From contig CAUYUJ010017828.1 in assembly GCA_963575745.1 (NCBI GenBank), forward strand, positions 65,001-129,000: a DNA stretch of 64,000 bases, in the 5' to 3' direction. Shown one piece after another: positions 48,215 through 58,622 of the stretch. This stretch comes from Prorocentrum cordatum. Lineage: Eukaryota > Sar > Dinophyceae > Prorocentrales > Prorocentraceae. Each line of letters begins with the position of its first letter. The stretch's first letter is position 1. Below the pieces are notes generated by a model. It worked only from the letters and a program-made list of their open reading frames with translations, was not told the DNA's origin and ran no database searches. The translations under genes and the position numbers were made by a program.

Positions 48215-49925
48215 ACTTCCTGATAGCTTCTGAATGCTTCTGGTCCCTCGGGGGGGGTACTTTAAGGCTCCATGGCCACTTGGAACCGTCTTGGGGTGAT
48301 CTCGAAGCTTATTAAAGGCATGTCGGCAGCTATCTTGAACCATATCGGGCTATATTGCAAGATCTTGGATGCCATCTCGGGCTAGCTGGGGCCCTCTTGG
48401 GGCCGTCTTGGGGCTATCTTGGACCCTCCAATGCCCCGAGGAACTCCCCTTCCAGACCCAGGGAGGGGGGATGGGGGAAGAGGTCCCCCCCCCCCCAAAA
48501 AAGAGGCTGCAATAACAAACTTTCTAAACCACCTATGGCCGAAGAGCTGGTGGGATTCGGTTGCAATTGTGCGTAAAGGTTTCATATTCTACCCTCTCGT
48601 CACCCGCCTTCTTCTCCACCCCTCCTCCTCTGGCGTCCGAGCCACGATGCTGCCAAACTCGTCCCTGGCGTCGGGGCGTGGAAGTTGCTGCGCGCGCGCC
48701 TGCGGCATCGGATGCAGGATGTCGCCTCGCACGCCCTGGTCCTTGCTTTTTTCCTCCTACTCCTCCACCCGCCATTGTCCTCCCCCGTTTCACCCCTGGG
48801 GTCGGGACGCCAAATATGGCCGAAGAGTCGGCGCATCTGCCCAGACCCCGTCCCGCGCCGGCGGCCTGTTGGGGGCGCCGGACGGGCGGGGCATGCCTGA
48901 CTGCGCTCTGGGGCCGGCTTGCTCCCCGGGTTGGGGAACATCTGCAGCCGCGGGCGCTGGAGCTGTTGCGGTGTGAAAATCTGGCTCCTTGGGCTGGTGC
49001 AAAACCTTAGTGGCAATCTGCGTGACAAATGGCGCGACAATGATGCGACAATGGCGTGAACAAAAAAAAATCCCCGTCAGCGAAAATCACCTCATTGTTC
49101 CAACCTGCTGCAGTTGTCGTTTTCCAATCCACAGCGGGTGTGAATTGTTCAAGTCACGACGGGGCCCTTCTTTTCAACTGAATGCTACGACCCCTAATGG
49201 CGGATCCTCCTGAGTTCAGGCAGGCAGACAGCAAGGGATTAGGACAGCCCCTGGATGCTCGCGACGCGCGCACGGAGTGCCTTGGCGGGGGGCGGGGTCC
49301 GGGCAAATGTGCCGACTCTTCGGCCCATTTTAGCTTTCCAGCCCCAGGAATGCAACGGGGAGGACAATGGGTGTTGAAGACAGGAGGGAAAAAACAGGGA
49401 CGAGGGCGTGCGAGGTGGAATCCTCCGTCCGATGCCGCAGGCGCAGGCGGCAGCTTCCACGCCCCGGCGCCAGGGGCGAGTTTGGCAGTATCGCGGTACC
49501 GACGAAGGATGGCGGATCATGAAGCAGACGAGCAAAGAAAGGATGGAACCTTCACGCAGAATGGAAACCGAATCCCACCGACTCCCACCAGACCTTCGTT
49601 TTTTTTTATTTTTCACCGAGTCACTAATTCCAGCCCCTTTTTTTCTTGGGGGGAAGGTTTACATTTCCCCCTGCCCTCTCTCCCTGGGTCTGGGGGGGGA
49701 CGTTCCGCGGGTCGTTAACACCCAAAGATGGCCCCCATTCGGCCCCAAGAGGGCCCCAGCTAACCCAACATGGCTTTCAAGATAGCAAAACAGCCCAAGC
49801 GTGTTCAACATAGCTTCCCACACGCCACCAATAAGTCCCAAGACCGCCACAAGATGGTTCCAAGTGGCCACGGAGCCTCCCAGGAACACCTCCGAGAGGA
49901 CAGACATACTTCAGAAAACCAACAA
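48215..49925. repeat. Large imperfect inverted repeat (two ~650-bp arms)
   Basis: The left arm (about 48,215-48,870) and the right arm (about 49,270-49,925, reversed) match over their whole length. Examples: GGCTCCATGGCCACTTGGAA / reverse of TTCCAAGTGGCCACGGAGCC; GGGCTAGCTGGGGCCCTCTT / reverse of AAGAGGGCCCCAGCTAACCC; CCAGACCCAGGGAG / reverse of CTCCCTGGGTCTGG; ATTGTCCTCCCC / reverse of GGGGAGGACAAT. The ~400-bp centre is single-copy with no gene. A fold-back element or an old inverted duplication; no long conserved ORF. Confidence 0.8.
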
Positions 49926-49929
49926 TAAT

Positions 49930-50055
49930 GTTGCTGTTGTTGCTGATGTGGTTGTTGTTGTTGTTGCTGCTGCTGCTGCTGTTGTTGTTGTTGTTGTTGT
50001 TACTGCTTCTGTTGTTGTTGGTGGTGTTGCTGTCTTTGTTGTTATTATTGTTGAG
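49930..50055. repeat. TTG/CTG trinucleotide microsatellite
   Basis: GTTGTTGTTGCTGCTGCTGC-type runs with few interruptions, abutting the right arm of the inverted repeat. Confidence 0.9.
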
Positions 50056-50379
50056 TCCCCTCCGGTAACAATGTGTTTCTCAATTGAAGTGCCCCTCCAG
50101 GGGCTCGCACCTTGTTTTTGATCAAGGAAAGTATTCCTCCTCAGACTGCTTTGTTAGCCCACGGACTACAGCAACAAGAACAATCATTTTAAGACTGTTC
50201 GCCCTTATCTGCTCGAGTGTCCAATAACGCGTATTTCCCAAACCCTCGATACCCGCCCTCTTCGTCTTCGATCGAACCCCTTTTGGGGGGTATACCTGTC
50301 TTCCCTGCAGGCCGGGCCCTGGCAAGCGGCGGGGCGGCCGCGGACCGTCGGCCCGACCCCAAGAGGGACGGACAGGGGA
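50056..50379. other. No gene recognised
   Basis: Ordinary composition with no recognisable motif. Confidence 0.35.
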
Positions 50380-50470
50380 CCGACCACGACGACGACGACG
50401 TCGACGACCACGGCGACGACGACGACGGCGACGACGACGAGCGAAAGCGAGAGCGAGAGAGAACGACAGC
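50380..50470. repeat. GAC tract
   Basis: ACGACGACGACG runs grading into GCGAGAGCGAGAG. Confidence 0.8.
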
Positions 50471-50479
50471 AGGGCCAGA

Positions 50480-50795
50480 AGGACACGAAGTAGGCCACGA
50501 CGGGCGACAGCGGGGATACGAAGGGAATGCGTATGGGGCCACGAAGAGCGCGAACGAGCGGGGGCCACGAAGGGCATACGTATACTGGGCTGCGGAGGGC
50601 AAGGACGGGGCCACTGAGGGCAGCAACGGGGCCACGAAGGGCAGCGAGGGGGCCACGAAGGGCGACAGCGGGGCCACAAAGGGCAGGAAGGGGGCCACGA
50701 AGGGCGACAACGGGGCCACGAAGGGCATGCGCATGGGGCCACGACGGGCGCGAACGATCGGGGGCCACGAAGGGCAGATCATGCGAAGATGGCCC
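50480..50795. repeat. 21-bp minisatellite, GGGGCCACGAAGGGC family
   Basis: Units of about 21 bp with the core GGGGCCACGAAGGGC, clearest at 50,612-50,730. In one plus frame they encode GATKGDS-type heptads. No protein family is recognised and the frame is open by periodicity. Confidence 0.85.
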
Positions 50796-51055
50796 AACCG
50801 ACCCCGAAGAGGGGCCCAAGACGGCCCCGAGAGGCCCAAACAAAACCCCAACAGGGTCCCGGCCTTTGAGGGGGGGACGCAATTGGTTGCCCCCACTTCT
50901 TTGATCGATGACCTCCAAGATGGCCCCAACTAGCCCCTCAAGACCCCAAGAGAGCCCAAGAGGGCCCGAACAGGGCCCCACGAGAGCCCCCAGAAGCCCC
51001 CAGAAATGCCCCAAGATGGCCTTCGAAGGCCCCGAGATGCCGCCTGGAAGCTATT
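50796..51055. repeat. R3 CCCAAGA-type minisatellite
   Basis: AGGCCCCAAGA and GGCCCCAAGAGAGCCC units like those at 13,045-13,712. Confidence 0.75.
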
Positions 51056-51387
51056 AGAGCGTGGCTGCATGCTGCTGCGCATCCCGGGCCAGGGCAACTC
51101 GCCTGGTGATTGTTTCTGGATGGGCTGGCGGAAATGCGCGGAACGTTGCGAATAAGCAAGATATCTCGTGTCGCAAATTCGCCCTGAGAAACCTTCGCCC
51201 CCAGCCCTCGCGAGACGCTGCGTTGCACTCCCTCGAAAAGGCATCGGAAACGGATTACTTCGAATGCGGGCGCGCAAACGACGGTCGGAACCCCCAAATC
51301 CATATCCGCCACGCAAACCGAGACAGGATAGTCCAACCATTTTTCTCTCTGCTAGCTCCCTTGGCTGAGCATTACAAAACCCCGGCT
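51056..51387. other. No gene recognised
   Basis: Non-repetitive DNA with short open frames and no motif. Confidence 0.35.
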
Positions 51388-51658
51388 AAGGGAGGAGGAG
51401 GAGGAGGAGGAGGAGGAGGAGGAGGAGGAGGAGGAGGGAGGAGGAGGAGGGAGGAGGAGGAGGGAGACACGGAGGAGGAGGAGGAGGAGGAGGAGGAGGG
51501 AGAGGAGGAGGAGAGGAGGAGCAGGAAAGAGGAGCAGGAGCAGGAGGATGAGGATGATGATGATGAGGAGGAGGAGGAGGAGAAAACACGAGGAGGAGGA
51601 GGAGGAGAAGGAGGAGGAGGAGAAGGGGGAGGAGGAGGAGGAGAAGGAAGGAAGGAGC
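51388..51658. repeat. AGG trinucleotide array (polypurine)
   Basis: About 270 bp of AGGAGG with GGGAGG and GATGATGATG interruptions; a purine-only strand with triplex or H-DNA potential. Confidence 0.92.
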
Positions 51659-52559
51659 TGACGCATGAGTGATCATGCCCGGGTCCTCCAGACCCAACGC
51701 GGCCACCACCAGGCCGTTGTAGGCGTGGGCCCGCTCCACGTTGGCGGAGTCCTGCGCGAGCACCTGCCCCGCGGACGCGCGCCAGCGCGCCCGCCTGACC
51801 CAGGCGCCCCCGACGTCGTGACTTGTTCACAACGTGGTCTCCCTGGCGTGATGTGAGGTTTCGCGTTCGAAGTTCGGAGGGTGGGGTCAGGCGTTTTCGG
51901 CGGTTTTCGGCGGTCTTCAAGCCTCGGGATGCCTTCCAGCAACTTCGCCTCGTCGAGAGTGTTCCGGGGCTGTCCGGATCGTCCCGAATGGCCGCTGCAG
52001 GCCCGAATCATGAACCGAAAACCAATGGCGCCGGCAAGGAGGGTCAGTAGGCTTCCCTGGACCGCCTTACGAGAGAGGTCCGCTCCAGGCCTGCTGGAGT
52101 AGCCAACCGTCCTGTCACTCCGAGGTTGCGTCTGCCCAGAGTCGTGAGGCCAGGCCGCCTGGCTTGTGAGCTTGCGCGGGTGCCCTCTGGGCGAAGCGCA
52201 CGATACCGCCGGCGAGGCGCTCGCGGGCGGCAACCGGGCGAGACAACCAGAACCGCACACCAACTAGGTAGGAGCACCGTGAGACCGCCTCAGTGCAAAC
52301 ATGTTTGGGGTAACGAACGCAGTGTTGGAGGGATCCTGGTGTCACACGCCGCCTCGGGCAGAAACCAAACATGTGTCAACAGTTGATTATGCTTTGTGGA
52401 AAAATCAAACATGTGTAAACAATTGAACGTATCACTCAACTGTCTTGCGCCTTGCGTCGTCCCCAGCACCTACCGGACACGCTAGCCCTGAAGCACAAAC
52501 CGAAAGCACGAGGCCTACGTCCTATCTGCCAGCTCCCCCTCTCATCTTCGTCCTTCTTT
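51659..52559. other. No gene recognised
   Basis: On the minus strand 51,763-51,665 reads a short protein-like peptide (AQDSANVERAHAYNGLVVAA) that could be a gene fragment, but its context is lost in the AGG array. AAACATGTGTnAACA recurs at about 52,368 and 52,408. Confidence 0.35.
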
Positions 52560-52770
52560 CCTCCTTTTGAGCGGGGACCGATCGTCCTGGCATTCCTGTA
52601 GGTGTATTACGAAATTTCGGAGGACCCCAACATGTTCTAAGAACAAAGCAATGTTCTTAGAACACAAAAGCGATGTGCTAAAGCAAGACAGCCCCAACCC
52701 TAAATGCTAAAAGCATTTCGTGCAGACCACAAAAGGGTTCTTTGAACATGGTTTGGTGGGCCTATAGGCA
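52560..52770. mobile_element. Palindrome-rich repeat (GTTCTAAGAAC family), second copy
   Basis: Shares with 41,610-41,810 the lead-in GAGCGGGGACCGATCGTCCT and GGCATTCCTGTAGG, the palindromes ATGTTCTAAGAACA and ATGTTCTTAGAACA, and an AAGGGTTCTTTGAACATGGT end. Non-coding. Confidence 0.6.
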
Positions 52771-53202
52771 AGCTGGGACGCTTCGCCACTGCTTGATCCT
52801 TTGCGCTCTCTTTCTCTCTCTCTCTCTCACTCTGTCCGTCCGCCCGGGCACTGCGGCTGCGGATCGGCTCGGGGAGGGGAACGCCGCCGGCGGCCGAGCG
52901 CCTCCCACCAGTGGGGGCCGGTCGCTCGGGCCTCCGGCGCCCGCGCGGGCCCGATGCGGCCAGCCCCAAAGCGTTTGCCGTCTGGGCGCCGCTGCTGGAG
53001 CTCCACCTCCTTTTCCGCCCGGGCACTGCGGATCTTCCGCCACACCCACGACGGGCCCCCGCTGCAGCTCCCGCGCGCCCCCCGCGCGAGGCGGACCGAC
53101 GCTCCATGCGCAGGGCCACGAGCACCACTGCGGTGCGCCCATCTCCCTGCCACTCACGGGCCGCCTCCAGTCATCGTGCTACCATGAGGGACTCTGCGGA
53201 AG
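52771..53202. other. No gene recognised
   Basis: CTCTCTCTC run near 52,811-52,830, otherwise GC-rich with frames overlapping on both strands. Confidence 0.4.
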
Positions 53203-53300
53203 GAGCGAGGAGGAGGAGGAGGAGGAGGAGGAGGAGGAGGAGGAGGAGGAGGAGGAGGAGGAGGAAAGGGAGGGAGCGAGCGAGGAGGAGGCCGAGGCGG
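53203..53300. repeat. AGG trinucleotide tract
   Basis: Nearly pure AGGAGG with GGGAGCGAGCGAGGAGG at the end. Confidence 0.9.
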
Positions 53301-53660
53301 AGCGAGCGAGCGAGCGGAAGCCGAGGGCAGTTGGATCCAGAGCAGAGAGGAGGCAGGCACACCCCTCACCCCCCCGCCCCAGCACCTACACGGTGGAGCC
53401 CGAAGGCCAGGGCCACCTTGCAATCACCAAGGAGGGGAGCGAGGAACATGCCTGCCCCGCAGCAAGCCGCGCGGGCGGCCAGGGTGCACGGGGCTTGCGG
53501 CAGGCCTGTGCTCACCTGCACGAGGCCCGCCGCGGCGAGGAAGAGCACCCACAGGGCTCCCAGCGCCTCGAGCGGGGAGCCCGCGCACACGCGGTGCCTC
53601 ACGAGGACCACGCCACTGAAGCACGCGTGGAAAGTGAGCGTGGCGCGGTCATACATCACC
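53301..53660. other. No gene recognised
   Basis: GC-rich open frames without motifs. The minus frame here may be the extreme tail of the LINE-associated frame or chance. Confidence 0.35.
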
Positions 53661-53684
53661 ACGCTTGAGCCGCGTTGCAAAACA

Positions 53685-53840
53685 GGCTGGGCGCGCCCGC
53701 CGCATAGAGGGTCCAATAGCCAGCGATGCTGCAACCCAAGGCCCACGGACGGACGTCGCCCCTCGGCGCGCCCGCCGTTTGGAGGGTCCAAGAGCCAGCG
53801 CTGCAACCCAAAGCCCTTGGACGGACGTCGCCAAACGCCT
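53685..53840. repeat. 75-bp tandem duplication
   Basis: GCGCGCCCGCCG recurs at 53,691 and 53,766, each followed by GAGGGTCCAA, CTGCAACCCAA and GGACGGACGTCGCC. Confidence 0.75.
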
Positions 53841-53899
53841 CGACGAGAATGTGCAGTGCCTGGGCCTGGCCCAACCGAGCCTATCCCAGACAAGGAAAT

Positions 53900-54629
53900 A
53901 AAGCAAAACGAGTTGATGAGGCCCGCGAGGATCAAACACCACATCCAGACCACATTCAGTACTGAAAGTAGCCCATGGGGAGCAATCTCCCACCGTGGGC
54001 TGCCACTCCGACTCCTGGTCTTCTTCGTCATCTGCGGCGACCCGCCCTAGCTCCACCGCCTCCTGAAATTCCAGGCCGCATGCCAGGATAATCTTAGAAG
54101 TGTCCAGAAGCCTCTGCTTCTTCATTGGAATATGCGTCGAGATGGGCTTCTCCTCGAGCTCCCACTTCTTCGAGGCTCGGATCAGGTCCCTGGCGGGACC
54201 TGACGGCGATCTCGGAGACTCTAGACGTACCTCAGCACGGATGGACTGGGGATGCCTCAGGTTGTCCAGGTGCCTGCGATCCTCGACCTCCATGCCTCCG
54301 CCATGTTTGCCGTTGCACCTCTGTGCCAGGCCTCGACGGTTCTTCGAGTCAGAGCAGACATGCTGACAGCATGTCGAACATAATACAATGAGTTGAGGCG
54401 AGCCCACCATTGGATATGCCACCGAGCTGTGGTTGGCAGCAAACCACGGCTCCAGAAAACCATCCAGATCATCTTCCAATCTTAACTCGCACATCGGCTC
54501 CATGCACAACGAGGTCAAAGGTGCCGATTGCGACTGGACTGCATCATCTTCTTTCCATGGGAAATGATAATCCAGCCCCTCAGGGTTTGAATCATACAGC
54601 CAATTCTGAAAACAAAAAAAAACTGCCAA
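53900..54629 (-). pseudogene. C-terminal Cys-rich tail of the LINE
   Basis: In this frame, after an acidic segment, VLCSTCCQHVCSDSKNRRGL shows a Cys-Cys-His-Cys cluster followed by a basic stretch and a further Cys, like terminal zinc fingers in dinoflagellate LINEs. Then comes a charged, low-complexity tail. The frame stays open to 53,649, beyond the probable end of the element. Confidence 0.45.
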
Positions 54630-55307
54630 CGTAATGCAATAACTTCATGTGCAGCCTCCTGCGTCCTCGAACAAATTCCACGTGCACATCATCTGGCAAG
54701 TTGTACGCTGCGCCTCTCTTCGCCAGCTCGCCTGCCGTGGTGTTGCCCGTCTTCTCGAAATCTGAGAGAACCCCTTCGGTCACGTCGTTGGGAGCCGCAT
54801 GCCCTTTGACATGCTTGAAATTCTGATTGTGAAACTCTTCATCATGTCCCACATGTTTCCACGCGTTTGCTCTGGCATTGCCAGCCCCCAAAGGCTGGGG
54901 GGCCTGCAGTATGAGAGCGTACCCTTGCAGTCTGATAAAACCGTGTATGAGCCCATCACTTGTCTGCTTGCGATAAGCATCGCGTAATCCTCTCCGCACT
55001 TCGCAACTTGCTGTGGGCACAAATCGTATGGCACTGCTCCAAAATATCTGGCAACGCGCCTCCTCTCATTGTCGTGCATCACAACCGCCCAACCAACACT
55101 CCTCATGCACGGGATGTCCGTGTAGAACCCACCCCCAGATGTGAAGCCGAAACCGCCTTCCACATGCACGATGCCGTCGGGGTCCATGTCATAGAAGTGG
55201 CGTGCAGGATTTCTGCTCGGATTGACAAAGGCTTGAGCAGGGTCAGGGACAAGGCCCCGGCAACATAGATCCTGGAGCGCCGTCGGTGCCGTCTTCATCT
55301 TTGCCAC
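54592..55307 (-). pseudogene. LINE RNase H domain, two frames
   Basis: Frame 1 (55,307-54,780): GGGFYTDIPCMRSVGWAVVM (Asp64), KCGEDYAMLIAS (Glu106), TVLSDCKGTLSY (Asp126). Frame 2 (55,020-54,592): FKHVKGHAAPNDV and GNTTAGELAKRGAAYN, the fourth motif region, where the last catalytic Asp of NxxAD appears as Gly. It would remove template RNA during insertion. Confidence 0.7.
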
Positions 55308-56043
55308 CGGGGTTCCTGAACTCCATCAGGGGCCCCTCCTGCCTGAAGTAGTAGAAGTCGGCACACTCGAAAAAACGGTGGTAAAACGTGCCTGGTGAGC
55401 CTTGACACCTCAGACAAACCTTTGATTTCCCGCTGAAGGCCTTCGACACCCTGTGCTGGCACCCGTGCGCCCCAGAGCATAGACCTCTAAGGGACCTCCT
55501 CTGCCTCTGGGGCAACTTACTACTTCTCTTCGAGTGAAGAACCTCGTTCATGGGGATCCACGAGAGGGGACCTTGAGGGACTCCAGGGTGTCCTGCCGAG
55601 AGCTTGTGGAGAGCCTCCCTGTCAATGAGCCTCCTAGCCCCGTGCTTGATCAGCATGCTAAGGAGGGCGGGCGGCGTGTTCCTGAAATCCCAAAACTGCT
55701 CATCATCATCCCTGATCGTGTAAGTATCCACCCAAGACCACCCAATCCTGTGGAGCGAGAGGGGGAGCGCTGCAATCGGGTTTTTGCACATGGCCCAGCG
55801 TTGCGGGTCCAGGAGCAGTGGTCTTGCTTCATTAAGCAGCTTTTCCACGACCATCCATGTGACGGCCTGCGAATTCATAATAACAGCAAAGGTCTGGACT
55901 GCGTCCACAGTCGCAATGACCAAGGGATCCTGCTGCCAGCCGCATTCTGCCGTGAGCAGCGAGAGGCCGACAGACGCGCCTGGCTTGTACTTGCCAACGT
56001 TCAAGTACGACATGCGCAGCGTCTGTATTCTGGAACTCGCCAT
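55243..56043 (-). pseudogene. LINE thumb region and zinc knuckle
   Basis: 266 aa open. It continues the RT after a frame change near 56,040. The late part has KVCLRCQGSPGTFYHRFFEC, a C-x2-C-x7-H-x4-C pattern typically found just before the RNase H of such LINEs. It then passes by another frame change (near 55,300) into the RNase H. Confidence 0.65.
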
Positions 56044-57668
56044 TCCGTGAACGCTGGAGCCCCAGAGAGGCTTGGCCAGAACCCCAGCACGATGGACAGC
56101 AGACTTCTGTCGGCCTAGGCCCTGCAGTGCTTTCAGACGGACCCCATCGCTGAAATGCCTCTGAAATCTTCGAGATCTGGGTGCTAATCCTCCTCATCCT
56201 TCCGTCAATAGCGTCACATCCCAAATCTCTGTGAAAAAAGGCCTCTCTGGCAGGGAAGGGGACATCGTCAGGCCATACATGTCGGATGTGGGCTCTGACC
56301 TTCCGGAACACAGCCTCGTCACTGCACACGGTGCCGCACTTGCCCCAAGAGGTTGGAAGCTTGCGGTCCTCCATGCACTCGATGAGCATGGCCACCCCCT
56401 CGATGGCCTGAGCTTGGACTTGAGCTGGGCCACCTATCACATGGAGACTGACATCATCGATGAAGTTCTTGATCCTGATCAGGTTGCACTTAGCCCCTGT
56501 GCTCCTCAACGTCGTCATGGTCATCAACTTCGCAAGTCCTGTGGCGCAAGGGCACCCCGCGACGATGGACCCGTTCGCGTTTATGACGTCCGACACCGAC
56601 TGCTGATACACGGCCCTACGGGGCCCTCTACACAGAGCACACAAGGGCCTCAGGAGGGCTAGGGGAAAATCTGTGTCTCTGGCCGCGCACAGGAGCTCCC
56701 GATGGCTGACCATTTCAACTTTCTTAGGTCAACAAATGCACTGAAACTGACAAAGCCTAACTGGGGAGACACCGCAGCCAAGGTATTATGAACCCACGCC
56801 GAGTTGTCACACGAGGTCTCACGGGAGGCCCCCCAGAAAAATCTGTCAGGCAACTTGGACTCCCATTTGGAAACCAGCGGCAGCAGGCCTATCGGCCTTT
56901 CCCCCCTTGAGGTTTGGGGAGGAAAACAATGAGAATGAACCAAATGTCAGTTAGCTCTGGCTCAGACTCCCGCCTATGTAAAATCACGACCAAGGCAGCG
57001 ACCAGATCTTTAGATCGAAGCCCCGTGTTTGGCCGGAACGTCTGTAGAGCCGCTCTGACAGCTTCCACTTCTATGTCTGGAAGGGGAGCCGCGCCTGAAA
57101 CATCCCAGGAGAGGGGGTGGGGCTCATGGTCCCTGGACGGCAGCTTCCAAAGCGAGACCCAGGTACCCAGCATGGCCTTCAAGGCCTCATGCCCGACAGC
57201 GGGCAAGGAGTCAGCAAGCACAGGTTGGGAATTGCCCTGTGGACCCTTCGCGAACTTGTGAGCAATGCTACCCCCTCTCTGGAACGCGAGCTCCGAAAAT
57301 TCCTTCCAAGACTGCCTCGCCGCCGACGCATCATGTCGTGTCTGCTGCTGCAAACGGGACTGGAGCAAATCGCAGACGGCCGCCCGAGTGTCGGGATTCT
57401 CAAGACGGGCAAGGAAGGCGGGATGCGAGGTTGGTGACATATTAACTTGAGTCGAAGCCTCCCCCTCCGATCCCGTCCAAACGCTCCCAACCTCCTCCAT
57501 ACGTGCAACAGCGCTGCTGATCGCAGCAGTCTTGTCGGGGGCGGTGGAGTCTTGCGCGCGAAGCCACTGCATCGTGACCCTTCTGCGGGTTAGCCATTTC
57601 TGAGTATCAGCACTGGCATTCCGACGAACACTTTTTCCCCACGCACAAGAGAGAGGCACTTTTTCCAA
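55832..57668 (-). pseudogene. LINE reverse transcriptase, three frames
   Basis: Frame 1 (57,668-56,889): a linker ending in ALQTFRPNTGLRSKDLVAAL and WFILIVFLPKPQGGKGR (RT blocks 1-2). Frame 2 (56,943-56,659): RPIGLLPLVSKWESKL and VSFSAFVDLRK (the block with the first catalytic Asp). Frame 3 (56,713-55,832): MVSHRELLCAARDTDFPL, SIVAGCPCATGLAKLM (block B) and IKNFIDDVSLHVIGG, the FxDD active site. Catalytic residues are preserved, so apart from the frame breaks the domain looks functional. It would prime on nicked target DNA and copy the element's RNA. Confidence 0.75.
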
Positions 57669-57689
57669 ACGGCATCCAGCAGCTCGACC

Positions 57690-57775
57690 GCAGTAGGAGG
57701 AGGAGGAGGAGGAGGAGGAGGAGGAGGAGGAGCAGGAGGAGCAGGAGGAGGAGGAAGAGGAGGCGAGCCTCGGCC
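57690..57775. repeat. AGG trinucleotide tract
   Basis: AGGAGGAGG with AGCAGG interruptions, at the 5' truncation point of the LINE. Confidence 0.88.
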
Positions 57776-57914
57776 GCGAACATGTCCAACGACCTGAATC
57801 TTAGGAACGTCCCGACAGTGAACGGACCCTCCGGAGCCCAAACCTGTCCTTATTTCAGCGTCTTGCCCAGAGGTCACCTAGCTTGGCGCGGCGCGAAATG
57901 CGAGTATCGTTGTG
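57776..57914. other. Short non-repetitive interval
   Basis: Nothing recognised. Confidence 0.35.
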
Positions 57915-58075
57915 TATCGTCCTCGTCGTCGTCGTCGTCGTCGTCGTCTTCGTCGTCGTCGTCGTGGTCGTCGTCGTCTTCGTCGTGGTCTTCGTGGTCG
58001 TCGTGGTAATCGTCGTCGTCGTCGTCGTCATCGTGGTCGTCGTCGTCGTCGTCCTCGTCGTCGTCGTCTCTGGCC
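57915..58075. repeat. CGT/GTC tract
   Basis: CGTCGT with GTGGTC and TTCGTC variants. The poly-V/poly-T ORFs over it are artefacts. Confidence 0.9.
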
Positions 58076-58440
58076 TAGACCGCGCCCCTGCACGGCATCC
58101 ACAGGCCGCCGCGGTGCGGGCGGCATCCTGCCTCTTCGAGCCTCCCTCCCCCCTCCATTGCAGCCATCGTGCTACCATCAGGCCGGCCAAATTCGCAGAC
58201 CCTGTCGGCGTGTGCGAGAGGACTTTCCGTTCGAATCGTCGTCGTCGTCGTCGCTCTCCCCCAAGCGTTCCAGCCAGAGGGAATCGAACAGCGTCGTAAT
58301 CGAGTCGAAGGGCAGCCCCTTCCCTTTGATCTCTCCACCCCCGCTTGAAGGGGGGAGGGGTCCTGGGGGCCGGGGCCTGGGGCTTGTGACACCCACCCCC
58401 AGGGAAGGGCACCCCTTCCTGAGAGAAGCTTTCGGCTCCA
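58076..58440. other. No gene recognised
   Basis: GC-rich interval between two CGT tracts. CCGCCGCGGTGCGGGCGGCA near 58,107 has a partial copy near 58,870 (CCCGCGGTGCGGGCGGCA). Confidence 0.4.
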
Positions 58441-58471
58441 GCGCATCAGCGTCATCGTCGTCGTCGTCGCG

Positions 58472-58502
<31 letters not shown>

Positions 58503-58546
58503 GCGTCGTCGTCGTCGTCGTCGGCGCAGTCGTCATCATCGCCGTT

Positions 58547-58585
<39 letters not shown>

Positions 58586-58622
58586 ATCGTCATCGTCGCC
58601 GTCGTCGTCGTCGCACCGGCCG
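58441..58622. repeat. CGT tract grading into CGTCGC hexamers
   Basis: CGTCGTCGT, then CCGTCGCCGTCGCCGTCGCC at about 58,545-58,590. Confidence 0.9.

Larger units (their letters stand above)
53900..57660 (-). mobile_element. Non-LTR (LINE) retrotransposon, frame-broken, no endonuclease
   Basis: Reading from high to low coordinates: pre-RT linker and RT (57,668-55,832), thumb and zinc knuckle (56,043-55,243), RNase H (55,307-54,592) and a Cys-rich tail (54,629 to about 53,900). The order RT-RNase H with a terminal Cys finger fits LINEs. Six frame changes (phases 0-1-2-1-0-1-0) join otherwise long open stretches, so either the copy decayed recently or the assembly has indels. The endonuclease and ORF1 would lie above 57,670, where AGG and CGT arrays are found instead, so the copy is 5'-truncated. 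The exact 3' end is uncertain because no poly-A or target duplication was found. Confidence 0.7.

Noticed and set aside
53203-53300. Glu/Arg-rich protein over the AGG tract (also at 51,388-51,658 and 57,690-57,775)
   Set aside because: Low-complexity frames on polypurine DNA, open in every phase.
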